From assembly GCF_000720455.1 (NCBI RefSeq), contig NZ_JOAK01000020.1, positions 62,001-126,000 on the forward strand: 64,000 nt of DNA, given 5' to 3'. A model generated the notes under the pieces. The model was given only the letters and a program-made list of their open reading frames with translations. It made no database searches and had not been told where the DNA came from. This DNA comes from Streptomyces virginiae (GTDB lineage: Bacteria; Actinomycetota; Actinomycetes; Streptomycetales; Streptomycetaceae). Shown here piece by piece: positions 53,939 through 61,872 of this stretch (position 1 is its first letter; each line of letters begins with the position of its first letter). The position numbers and the translations under genes were made by a program.

Positions 53939-55447
53939 ATGCCCATCTCGTCCTCTTCCCCCACCGACCTATGGCTGCGCGGCGTCGCGGTCAACACCGG
54001 AGCCCCGGCCGACGTGTTGTTGCGACTGCTCGACCCGGCCGCCGGAGACGCCCGGCGGATCCTGTGCGAGGAGCGCTGGGTGCCCGACGAGGTTTTGGAC
54101 GCGATCGTCGCGCATCCGGACGCCAAGGTGCGTCGCGCGTTTGCCGGCAACCCCCATGTCCCGCCGGCCCACCGCGGCCGTTTGGCCGACGACCCCCACG
54201 ACCTGGTTCGTGCGACCGTCGCCGGGGGACCCCGCCCGCGCCCGCGTCGGCCGCTACCACTGCCCGACGACGCCGTCGTCACCCTGCTGACCGCTGAGGA
54301 ACGCGGCGCACCCGAGAGGGTCACGGTCGGCGAGATCGTCAGCGAGCTCATGTCCTCCTGGCAGGTTTCCGCTTCCTTCCGGTACAGGATGCGCCGGCAC
54401 GAGCACCCCGCCGTGCGGTCCCTCGCCGCGGACGTGTGGGGCCTGCTCACCGCCGAGGAGCAGAAGGGCCTGCTGGCCGACCCCCATCCGGACGTCCGGA
54501 GAGCCGCCGACTACCACCTCTGGGCGGGAGACGCCGCCGCCCGGGAGGCGGAGCTCCCGGACCCCGGCCGCGTGCGGTGGCAGATCCTCAACAACTACGC
54601 GCTGCCGGATGCCCTCGTCGAGGCGGCCCTGGCCGATCCGGAATCCCGGTGGTGCCTCGCCGGCAACCGGTACACGCCCGCCGAGGCCGTCGCCCGGCTC
54701 GCCCGCGACGCGGACCCCGAGGTGCGCGTGCGCGTCGCCGCCCGGGCCGACCTGGACCCGGCGGTGTGGGCCGGACTCGCGGAGGATCCCCATGAGCAGG
54801 TGCGCACGCGCGCCCGGGTGCAGCCGCTGCCCCGTACCCCGGACCAATGCCTGGTGGTGGACCACGAGATGGACGAAGGCGCCCACGACTGTGAATGCAT
54901 GATCATCGAGCTGTACTCGGAGCCGGACCCGGACTGGTACCGGACCTGCGCCGAGTCCGAGGAAGTGGTGCTGCGCCTGGTGGCCGCGACGTGTTCGACG
55001 CTGCCCGCCGACCTGGTGGCACGGCTGGCGCAGGACCCGCACGAGGAGGTGCGCCACCGGCTGGCCGTACGGCACCCCCTGGCTCCGGCAGCGACCGTCC
55101 TGGAAGCCTTCGTCGCCCGGCCCCGGCAACGCCCCTACCTGCTCATGCAGTCCAGGCTGCCGCGGACCGGCCTGTCCCACCTGCTCGACCACGAGGACCC
55201 GGAGGTACGGGCGCTGGCCGCCGCCGATCCGACCCTCGCACAGGCCCCCGTGGAACTGCTGGCGGACCCGGACGACCGTGTCCGCCGCGCCGCGGCGGCC
55301 AACCCGCTCTTCGTCGGGGAGGCGCTCGAGGCGCTGCTCCACGACCCGGCCACGGCCGAGGGCGCGGCGGCCAACCCGGGCCTGTCGGCCCCGCGACTGC
55401 ACGCCCTGCTGGACCGGGCGGCCCTGCCCCGCTGCGGGGCGTCCTGA
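53939..55447 (+). CDS. HEAT/leucine-rich-variant repeat protein
   Basis: 502 residues built of short two-helix repeats with the pattern DP(H/D)xxVRxxxAxxP. Examples are VPDEVLDAIVAHPDAKVRRA, EVRVRVAARADLDPAVWAGL, DPHEEVRHRLAVRHPLAPAA and DPEVRALAAADPTLAQAP. The repeats form an alpha solenoid that serves as a protein-binding scaffold. A non-repeat insert with Cys (DEGAHDCECMIIELYSEPDP) interrupts near residue 310. No catalytic domain. Cytosolic. Partner unknown; it is divergent from the VanZ operon. Confidence 0.8.
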   Translation: MPISSSSPTDLWLRGVAVNTGAPADVLLRLLDPAAGDARRILCEERWVPDEVLDAIVAHPDAKVRRAFAGNPHVPPAHRGRLADDPHDLVRATVAGGPRPRPRRPLPLPDDAVVTLLTAEERGAPERVTVGEIVSELMSSWQVSASFRYRMRRHEHPAVRSLAADVWGLLTAEEQKGLLADPHPDVRRAADYHLWAGDAAAREAELPDPGRVRWQILNNYALPDALVEAALADPESRWCLAGNRYTPAEAVARLARDADPEVRVRVAARADLDPAVWAGLAEDPHEQVRTRARVQPLPRTPDQCLVVDHEMDEGAHDCECMIIELYSEPDPDWYRTCAESEEVVLRLVAATCSTLPADLVARLAQDPHEEVRHRLAVRHPLAPAATVLEAFVARPRQRPYLLMQSRLPRTGLSHLLDHEDPEVRALAAADPTLAQAPVELLADPDDRVRRAAAANPLFVGEALEALLHDPATAEGAAANPGLSAPRLHALLDRAALPRCGAS

Positions 55448-55544
55448 GCCCGATGAAGCGGAGCGACGGCCCGGCACGGTGCCCCGAACAGCCGCGCGCG
55501 TAGGGTGGGTTCGCCGAGAGCACGGATGTGGATCAGGGGGACCC

Positions 55545-56276
55545 ATGACGGCTGTGGACGCACCGCCCATCGTCCTCGTACACGGTACGAGGTTCAGCGC
55601 GGGCCAATGGAGCCCGCAACTCGCCGCACTTCGAGCGGACTTCCCGGTGACCGCCGTCGATCTGCCGGGCCACGGCGCCCGCGCCGCCCAGCCCTGGAGT
55701 CTGAAGGCGGCAACGGAGATCATCGCCTCCGCGGTGGACTCGCTCGACCGAGGGCCGGCCCTCGTCGTCGGACACTCGCTCGGCGGGTACGCCGCGCTGG
55801 AGTTCGCGCGGCTGCGACCGGAACTGCTGCGCGGGCTGGTCCTCGCGGGGGCCAGCGTCTCGACGCGTGGTGCGTGGGCGACCCCGTACCGGGCAGTCGC
55901 CGGGCTCGTCCCGCGGATACCGGCCGACCGGCTGACCCGGTGGAACGACCGGTTGCTGCGCCGGCTCCATCCCCCCGAGGTGGTGGAGGCGACCATCCGG
56001 GCCGGTTACGCCTTCCACACCCTGCCGGCCGCCTGGGGTGAGGTGCTGGGCCGCTTCGACGCAGGGGCGATGCGCCATGTGAAGGCCCCGGCGCTGATCC
56101 TGAACGGCGAGAAGGACACCGTCTTCCGCTCCGGCGAGCGGGAGTTCGCCCGCGCGCACCCCGACGCCCGCATCGAACTGATCCCACGCGCGCGGCACCT
56201 CGCGAACTTCGACGATCCCCGGGCGTTCACCGACGCCGTCCGCCGTTTCGCCCTGCACCTGCCCCCGCGCGGCTGA
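55545..56276 (+). CDS. Alpha/beta hydrolase
   Basis: 243 residues from ATG 55545 with CAGGGGGA upstream. Core motifs are APPIVLVHGTRFSAGQWSPQ (oxyanion loop), VVGHSLGGYAALEFARLRPE (Ser in GHSLG), an acid in LILNGEKDTVFRSGE and His in RARHLANFDDP. A short lid lies between. Typical of small esterases or lipid-acting hydrolases. The next gene is convergent. Confidence 0.9.
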   Translation: MTAVDAPPIVLVHGTRFSAGQWSPQLAALRADFPVTAVDLPGHGARAAQPWSLKAATEIIASAVDSLDRGPALVVGHSLGGYAALEFARLRPELLRGLVLAGASVSTRGAWATPYRAVAGLVPRIPADRLTRWNDRLLRRLHPPEVVEATIRAGYAFHTLPAAWGEVLGRFDAGAMRHVKAPALILNGEKDTVFRSGEREFARAHPDARIELIPRARHLANFDDPRAFTDAVRRFALHLPPRG

Positions 56277-56298
56277 ACGCGCGGCGCCCCCGCGCTGC

Positions 56299-57489
56299 CT
56301 ACGCCGGGCCGGCGGGGCCGACCCGTACGGTCTCCACCCACGACGGAGGAGCGGGCGGCGTCTCCCCGATCAGGGCGGCGATCAGGCGGCAGGACGGCGT
56401 CTCGTCCGGCCACGGCGTGTACCCGTCCGTCAGCACGACCACGACGTTAGGCCGGTCGGGCATCGCCAGCGCCGCGCCGATGCCGACCCGCATGTCCGTG
56501 CCACCGCCGCCGGCCAGGGTCACCTCGCCCGCGCTGCGTGCCCGGGTCACGGCGTGCACGTCGGCGTCACACGCGAGGACGGCCACCCGGTTGCCGCCGA
56601 CGCCCACCTCCCGCAGGACGCCGGTGACCTCGGCGAGCGCGGCCGCCAGGTCGTCCGGGCCCATCGAACCCGAGGTGTCGACGACGACGGCCACCCGCGG
56701 CAGCGGCCTGCGCAGACTGGGCAGCACCACCCTGCCGCCGAGCGCCGGCGTGCGGCGCGAGGGGCGGCGGTACGTGTAGTCCACCGCGCCGGCCGCCCAG
56801 GCGGCGGCCTCGCGGACCGCTCCCGCCAGGGCCTGGCGCCAGTCGACGGAAGGCTCCAAAAGCTCCTCGGCCCACCGGGCCCAGCCCTCGGGGACCCGGC
56901 CCCGGGCCCGCTGGTGGGCGCGTACGGCCTGGGCGGTCTGCCGGCGCAGCGCCTCCGCCTCCACGGGGCCGACCCGGGCCGGGCCGGCGCCCTCGCCCAG
57001 CTCCCAGGGCATGGGCGTGCCGTGTGCGCCGGAACCGCAGTCCGGCCCGTGCGGCGTCGGGGGAATCCCCGGCAGGTAGGTCTCGAACAGCCCGCCCGTG
57101 GGCAGACCGTAGAGCCTGGGCTCCATCCGGCCCTCGGGCAGCAGCAGCCCGTCGGCGAGCAGGTCGTCGTTGATCTCGCAGTCCTGGGCGATGTTGACCC
57201 GGACGTGGTCGCGCTGGTCGGCGGCCGGCAGGCGCTCGGCCCGGCCGTGGTGGTCGCGCAGCAGGTGCGCCACCTCGTGGATCCACACCCCGGCCAGCAG
57301 GGCGACCGGGGTGGCCTCGACGAAGGCGGGGGAGACGTAACAGCGCCAGTGCCGGTCGACGCCCATGGTGCGCACCCCGTCCGAGGCGACCACGGTCAGG
57401 GCGTACAGCGCGGAGGCGAGGTACGGACGGGCCTCGGCCGCCTTGTAGCGGGCTGCCAGCAGCTTCGCCCGGTCGAGGCTTCGGTCCAC
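56299..57489 (-). CDS. VWA-like metallopeptidase-domain protein (DUF2201 type)
   Basis: 396 residues from GTG 57489, with GGAG six bases upstream; the open frame extends into the MoxR gene but without homology. The first half is a DUF2201-type putative metallopeptidase with HEVAH at residues 71-75 (GVWIHEVAHLLRDHHGRAER). The C-terminal half is a VWA domain with an intact MIDAS: VAVVVDTSGSMG (Asp 271) and the later GGGGTDMRVGIGAALA. In AAA-coupled systems the VWA protein recruits the substrate for the MoxR ATPase; this gene follows MoxR by 14 bp. It is the last gene of the LRR-ankyrin-MoxR-VWA operon. Confidence 0.88.
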   Translation of the reverse strand: MDRSLDRAKLLAARYKAAEARPYLASALYALTVVASDGVRTMGVDRHWRCYVSPAFVEATPVALLAGVWIHEVAHLLRDHHGRAERLPAADQRDHVRVNIAQDCEINDDLLADGLLLPEGRMEPRLYGLPTGGLFETYLPGIPPTPHGPDCGSGAHGTPMPWELGEGAGPARVGPVEAEALRRQTAQAVRAHQRARGRVPEGWARWAEELLEPSVDWRQALAGAVREAAAWAAGAVDYTYRRPSRRTPALGGRVVLPSLRRPLPRVAVVVDTSGSMGPDDLAAALAEVTGVLREVGVGGNRVAVLACDADVHAVTRARSAGEVTLAGGGGTDMRVGIGAALAMPDRPNVVVVLTDGYTPWPDETPSCRLIAALIGETPPAPPSWVETVRVGPAGPA

Positions 57490-57503
57490 CGTCAGCTCCG
57501 GCC

Positions 57504-58703
57504 TCAGCCGCTGCCCGGTAGCGAGCCGGACAGCTGGAGCAGCTCCACGAAGGCGTCGATGCCCGCGGGCACCGGCCAGTCGAGGTCGCGCATCGCGGCG
57601 AGGTCGGCGGCGGCGCGGGCCGCGACGTCGGGCACGCCCGCCTCCACGGCCTTGGCGAGGACCACCCAGCCCGCCTCCCACCGGGGACGGGTCAGCTCGC
57701 TCTGCACGGCCGCGACCACGGCGATGAGGAAGGCCAGCTGCCGGTCGCCGCGCTCGGGCAGCGCGAAGGCGTCCGGGTCGGCCAGCACCCGGTCCGGATC
57801 GGGCAGGTCGAGGTGTTCGAGGTACGAGAGCAGCTCGATCCCGGCGGCCTCGCCGACGGCGCCGGTGAGTGCGGCGGCCAGGGCCTCCCGGCCCGTCGAG
57901 GCCGCGTACCCGGTGGCCAGCAGCCGCAGGGCCATCTCCCAGGTGCGGGGGGAGGGCCAGCCGCGCCCGCGTCCTGCGGCCTCGGCGGGCATGTGGTGGA
58001 CCAGTCCCGGCCGGGCGGTCAGGAAGCCGGAGACGGCGCCGCGGGCGCGGGCGACCGCCCCGGACGTCCTGGCGGGATCGACGGTCGGGATCGCCACCTC
58101 GGGCCAGGTGCCGGACATGCCCCGGGCCACGGTGCGCGGGTTGTGCGTCCAGTCGAGGTGGACGAAGCGGTTGGCGAGCGGCGGGCTGAGGTGCCAGCCG
58201 TCCGCGGCGCTGGCGGGCGGGTTGGCCGCCGCCACGATGCGTACCGCCGCCGGGAGTTCGAGGCTGCCGACCCGGCGCTCCAGGACCACGCGCAGCAGGG
58301 CCGCCTGGACGGCGGGCGGGGCGGAGGACAGCTCGTCGAAGAACAGCAGCCCGTGGCCGGTGCGGGCCAGGCGCACCGCCCAGTCCGGCGGGGCCATGGG
58401 AACACCCGTGGTGGCCGGGTCGTCGCCGACGATGGGCAGCCCGGCGAAGTCGGACGGCTCGTGGACGCTGGCGATGACGGTCTCCAGCGGGACGCCGAGG
58501 GCGGTGGCGAGCTGCTCCATGCCGGCGGACTTGCCGATGCCCGGCTCACCCCACAGCAGAACGGGCTGATTGGCCGTCACGGCCAGTGCCAGCGCCTCCA
58601 GTTGGGGGTTGGTGGCGGGCTCCGTACGGGTGGCGCCCAGCCGGGCGCCGAGGGCGTCGGCGGCGGCCAGCGCCCGGGCGGGCTGCGGTCGGGTGGCGCT
58701 CAT
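57504..58703 (-). CDS. MoxR-type AAA+ ATPase
   Basis: 399 residues from ATG 58703, which overlaps the ankyrin stop as ATGA. Walker A is LLWGEPGIGKS (residues ~50-59), Walker B GLLFFDELSSAPP (Asp 123, Glu 124), sensor 1 AVRIVAAANPPASAADG and the following RFVHLDWTH. The lid and arginine finger region is SPRTWEMALRLLATGY. MoxR ATPases remodel or load metal into protein partners together with a VWA protein, here encoded next. Both are probably under one promoter upstream of the LRR gene. Confidence 0.9.
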   Translation of the reverse strand: MSATRPQPARALAAADALGARLGATRTEPATNPQLEALALAVTANQPVLLWGEPGIGKSAGMEQLATALGVPLETVIASVHEPSDFAGLPIVGDDPATTGVPMAPPDWAVRLARTGHGLLFFDELSSAPPAVQAALLRVVLERRVGSLELPAAVRIVAAANPPASAADGWHLSPPLANRFVHLDWTHNPRTVARGMSGTWPEVAIPTVDPARTSGAVARARGAVSGFLTARPGLVHHMPAEAAGRGRGWPSPRTWEMALRLLATGYAASTGREALAAALTGAVGEAAGIELLSYLEHLDLPDPDRVLADPDAFALPERGDRQLAFLIAVVAAVQSELTRPRWEAGWVVLAKAVEAGVPDVAARAAADLAAMRDLDWPVPAGIDAFVELLQLSGSLPGSG

Positions 58704-60412
58704 GCGTCGTCGTCCTCTCCGCCGTCGACTTCCCCTTCGTCCTCTTCCTCGTCTCCGTCCTCGTCCTCTTCCTCCCAGTACTCCATGTGCTCGTCGAACC
58801 AGTCGGCGCCGACGTCCGGGAACTCCTCGTCGACACGGTCCCGGAGGAAGGCGAGGTCGGTTCGCTTGTAGCGTCGGATCTCCTGGGACACGGAGAGGTC
58901 CATCTCGTCCGTGACGTCGATGCGGGAGCCGGCCGCCAGCAGGGCCCTGACCAGGTCCACCGAACCACCCCAGTGCACCGCGGACAGGAGCGGGGTGCGG
59001 TACGCCTTGTCCCGCGCCTCCAGGTCGAGACCGGCGGCCAGCAGCCGCGGCAGCAGTACCTCGTGGTCGAGCAGGTGGAGTGCGTGCAGCAGCCCGCGAT
59101 GGCGGCCGTCCCGGATCCGGGGATCCACACCCGCGTCCAGCAGCGCCACCACACCGGGGGTGTCGCCGTGCTGGACGCGCAGGAAGAAGGCCTGCCGCTC
59201 CGCCCGGAGGCCGCGCGGCAGCCGCCCCTCGCCCGTGGTCCAGGACTGCTGCACGGCGAAGCACCCCGAGACCGCACCGCCGAACGCCCGCATCGCGCGC
59301 TCCCGTTGCTGCTCCTCGGGGGTGTGCGGCACATCGAGCACGCCGCCTCGCGAGCGCACCTCGTGCCACCCGCCGCGACAGCGCACCCGAACCGGCCGGC
59401 CGTCCGTACGGGGGCCGGGCGGTCCCACCGCCGGGCCGGCGCCCGGGAACAGCGCGTCGGCCACCAGCGGGTGCAGCTCACCGGGGGAGATCCGGCCGGT
59501 CCGTACCAGTTCGAGATCGGGCAGCCGCTGCCAGGCGTACCGGGGCAGGGCCGGGAGGGAGGCCGCCTCGGCCTGCGGGACGATTGCGGCCCGGAGCGCA
59601 CTCGGGCCGGTGTGCTCCAGCACCGCCGAGTAGGGCCAGGCGGCCGTGAGCCGGTACCGGTCGCCGGAACCGGCCGCCACGAGGCGCGTCACCTCCGGCG
59701 CGATCCGCGTGAGGTCGGCGGACAGCCGCGCGAAGAGCGCTTCCGGGTCCGCCGGGCGCTGGTACTGCTGCACCGGGGGCACCGTCAGGTCGCAGATGAT
59801 GCCCGCAGCCTCGTACGCGCCGACCGTGTCCCCGGCGGCCCGCAGCCGCGCGATCCGCTCGGCGAGCCCGTCGGGGTCGGCGAAGCGCGCGCCGAGCTCA
59901 CAGGCGTGCCGGGCGTCCCAGAACGGCCGCATGGCGGTCCAGTGCTCCGGGACGAAGCCGCGTCCGGTGTACTTGTTGCGCTCGGTGACGACGGGCGCGC
60001 AGTGCAGGCGCAGCCGCTGTGAGCCCTCGGTCATGACGGGCGTGGTGACCGACAGGGCCGGCCCGCCGGGACCGCCGTAGGAGGCGAGCACGATCCGCAG
60101 GTCGGGGGCGATGGTGGTGCGGCCGCCCAGGAGCCGGGGCAGGTGCCAGCGCAGCAGGTCGGGGGCGAGGTGCAGCAGGTCCTCCGCCACGGCCTCGGCC
60201 ACGCCCGCGCCGTACCGGGCCTCGACCTCGGACAGCTCGAAGCCGACGTCCACGGCGGCGGCCGCGCAGGCCGCCCGCCAGTCACCGGCCAGCCGGTGCG
60301 CGGTGGCCTGCTCGATCATCCAGCCGGGCACCGCGTAACGGCGGATCCGCTGCCACGCCGGGCCGTCCTCCTGCCGGAAACCGCCGGACAGTTCGGCGTT
60401 GGCCGGGCTCAC
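58700..60412 (-). CDS. Ankyrin-repeat protein
   Basis: 570 residues from GTG 60412, overlapping the LRR gene stop (GTGA). The N-terminal ~400 residues form an unrecognised mixed domain (RYAVPGWMIEQATAHRLAGD, LLHLAPDLLRWHLPRLLGGR, LRLHCAPVVTERNKYTGRGF). Ankyrin repeats follow at about 425-510: VVALLDAGVDPRIRDGRHRG, LLPRLLAAGLDLEARDKAYR, and LVRALLAAGSRIDVTDEMDL. The C-terminus is an extreme acidic tail, YWEEEDEDGDEEEDEGEVDG. Ankyrins bind proteins, so this may be a specificity or substrate subunit for the MoxR-VWA pair. Confidence 0.8.
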   Translation of the reverse strand: MSPANAELSGGFRQEDGPAWQRIRRYAVPGWMIEQATAHRLAGDWRAACAAAAVDVGFELSEVEARYGAGVAEAVAEDLLHLAPDLLRWHLPRLLGGRTTIAPDLRIVLASYGGPGGPALSVTTPVMTEGSQRLRLHCAPVVTERNKYTGRGFVPEHWTAMRPFWDARHACELGARFADPDGLAERIARLRAAGDTVGAYEAAGIICDLTVPPVQQYQRPADPEALFARLSADLTRIAPEVTRLVAAGSGDRYRLTAAWPYSAVLEHTGPSALRAAIVPQAEAASLPALPRYAWQRLPDLELVRTGRISPGELHPLVADALFPGAGPAVGPPGPRTDGRPVRVRCRGGWHEVRSRGGVLDVPHTPEEQQRERAMRAFGGAVSGCFAVQQSWTTGEGRLPRGLRAERQAFFLRVQHGDTPGVVALLDAGVDPRIRDGRHRGLLHALHLLDHEVLLPRLLAAGLDLEARDKAYRTPLLSAVHWGGSVDLVRALLAAGSRIDVTDEMDLSVSQEIRRYKRTDLAFLRDRVDEEFPDVGADWFDEHMEYWEEEDEDGDEEEDEGEVDGGEDDDA

Positions 60413-61548
60413 CGGTACACGCTGCCGATGGCGCGCACATCCGGGTGGGCCGCCCGGGCGGGGCGGAGCCGCTCGCTGAAGGAGCGCTTCACCCGGCGTG
60501 GGAGTCCGGGGCCCAGGCCGACGTACTCCAGAGGCGTGTCGTGGGGCACCGCGGCGAGCAGGCCCTTCGCGCCGCGCCCGGTCAGGCCGGTGTGGCGCAG
60601 CTCCAGCCGGCGCAGGGGGCTGCCGGGGAGGGCGGCGGCCAGGGCGTACGCCCCTTCGTCGCCGGGGTGGTTTCCGGGGGCTCCGAGGCTGCGCTCGGAC
60701 AGGGTCCGGCCGAGGTCGAGCGCCTCGATGCCGCCGAGGGAGGCGGCCAGTGCCCGCGCTCCGGCGGCGCCGATGCCGTTGCCGCCGAGTCCGAGGCGGA
60801 CCGGGTGCGCGGAGTCTTCCGCGGCGCGGGCGAGGGCCGCGGCACCCTCGTCGCCGAGGTGGTTGGCGGGGACGTACAGCTCCCGTACCCCGGCCTCCCG
60901 GATCAGGGCGGCCAGCTGCGGGGCGGCGTCGGGGCCGAGGCCGTTGCCGCCGAGGAAGAGCCGTTCCAGGGGCTGCTCGCGCTCCAGGAGGGAGTCGAGC
61001 AGGAGGCGTACGCCGCCGGCGCCGATCCCGGTGTTGACGAGGTCGAGCGTGCGCAGGGCGGTGTTGCGGCGCAGCAGCGCGGCGAGCGTGCGGGCGCCGT
61101 CCTCGAAGAGCGGGTTGCGCTTGAGCCAGAGGGCGCGGACGGTGGTGTCGTCGGCGAGCGCGCCGGCCAGGGAGGCCGCCCCGTCGGGGCCGATCCGGTT
61201 GCAGCCGAGGTAGAGCGTGTGCAGCCCGTGGCCCTCGGTGGTCAGGGCGTCGGCCAGGGTGGCGGCGCCCGTGTCGCCGATGGCGTTGGTGCCGAGGAGC
61301 AGGTGGGTGGCGTACGCGGATGCGGCGGCGGCCGGCAGCAGCCGGGCGGCCCCGGCTGGACCGAGCCCCTGCTTGCACAGGTCGACACGGCCGTCGGCGC
61401 GCAGGGTGCCGAGCGGGAAGGTCTCGTCGGCCTCGACGGGGCGGTCCGCGGCGAGCCGGGCGAGCAGCGGGTCGAGACCGGCCGGGTCGGCCGGCGGCAG
61501 GTCGGGGTGCTCGATCGCGGGGCACCGTACGGGTGTCGGCTGTGTCAT
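60409..61548 (-). CDS. Leucine-rich repeat protein (ribonuclease-inhibitor type)
   Basis: 379 residues from ATG 61548. About nine LRRs of 27-29 residues with the RI-type pattern LxxLxLxxNxIGxxGA. Examples are LHTLYLGCNRIGPDGAASLA, LRTLDLVNTGIGAGGVRLLL, LERLFLGGNGLGPDAAPQLA and VRELYVPANHLGDEGAAALA. The N-terminal ~50 residues and the basic C-terminus (GLPRRVKRSFSERLRPARAA) flank the solenoid. First gene of the operon; probably a recognition subunit. LRR proteins of this eukaryote-like type are uncommon in bacteria and often occur with ATPases. Confidence 0.85.
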   Translation of the reverse strand: MTQPTPVRCPAIEHPDLPPADPAGLDPLLARLAADRPVEADETFPLGTLRADGRVDLCKQGLGPAGAARLLPAAAASAYATHLLLGTNAIGDTGAATLADALTTEGHGLHTLYLGCNRIGPDGAASLAGALADDTTVRALWLKRNPLFEDGARTLAALLRRNTALRTLDLVNTGIGAGGVRLLLDSLLEREQPLERLFLGGNGLGPDAAPQLAALIREAGVRELYVPANHLGDEGAAALARAAEDSAHPVRLGLGGNGIGAAGARALAASLGGIEALDLGRTLSERSLGAPGNHPGDEGAYALAAALPGSPLRRLELRHTGLTGRGAKGLLAAVPHDTPLEYVGLGPGLPRRVKRSFSERLRPARAAHPDVRAIGSVYR

Positions 61549-61625
61549 CACCACTCCACCGGTTTCCTTCGCCGGTGCCCGGCGTCCATCACGACTTGAA
61601 GAAGACGTGCTGCTGAAAGTAGACG

Positions 61626-61698
61626 CAAGACCGGTCGGATTCGAACCGACGTCCTCCAGCTCGATGCGTGGGCGCGACGACCTCTGCGCTACGGCCTT
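61626..61698 (-). ncRNA. tRNA-like element with unpaired anticodon region
   Basis: On the minus strand, 73 nt fold like a tRNA: acceptor AAGGCCG with CGGTCTT, T8-A9, D arm GCGC/GCGC, T arm GTCGG-TTCGAAT-CCGAC and a single discriminator G. The expected anticodon segment, CACGCATCGAGCTGGAG, cannot form a regular 5-bp stem with a 7-nt loop; CGA would be the nearest anticodon. No CCA is encoded, which is common in Streptomyces. It may be a pseudo-tRNA. It lies 78 bp upstream of the LRR operon start, on the same strand. Confidence 0.5.
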
Positions 61699-61872
61699 GC
61701 TGTCGGCGATCATACCCACCGGGCGGCTGAAAATCGATCACCAGTTCTGAGCGGGTGACGCCGGCGCGGCCGGGGGCGGACGGAGCCCCGAACCGGACGC
61801 GTCTGCGGTGGAGTTGAGCCAGTCCTGACGGCCGGGGCCGCTGCGCCTGGTGGGGGTGTCTGGCGCTATGTA

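Noticed and set aside
57504..59369. MoxR as part of a longer 621-residue protein
   Set aside because: Upstream of ATG 58703 the frame is a shadow of the ankyrin gene; the ATGA overlap supports the shorter protein.
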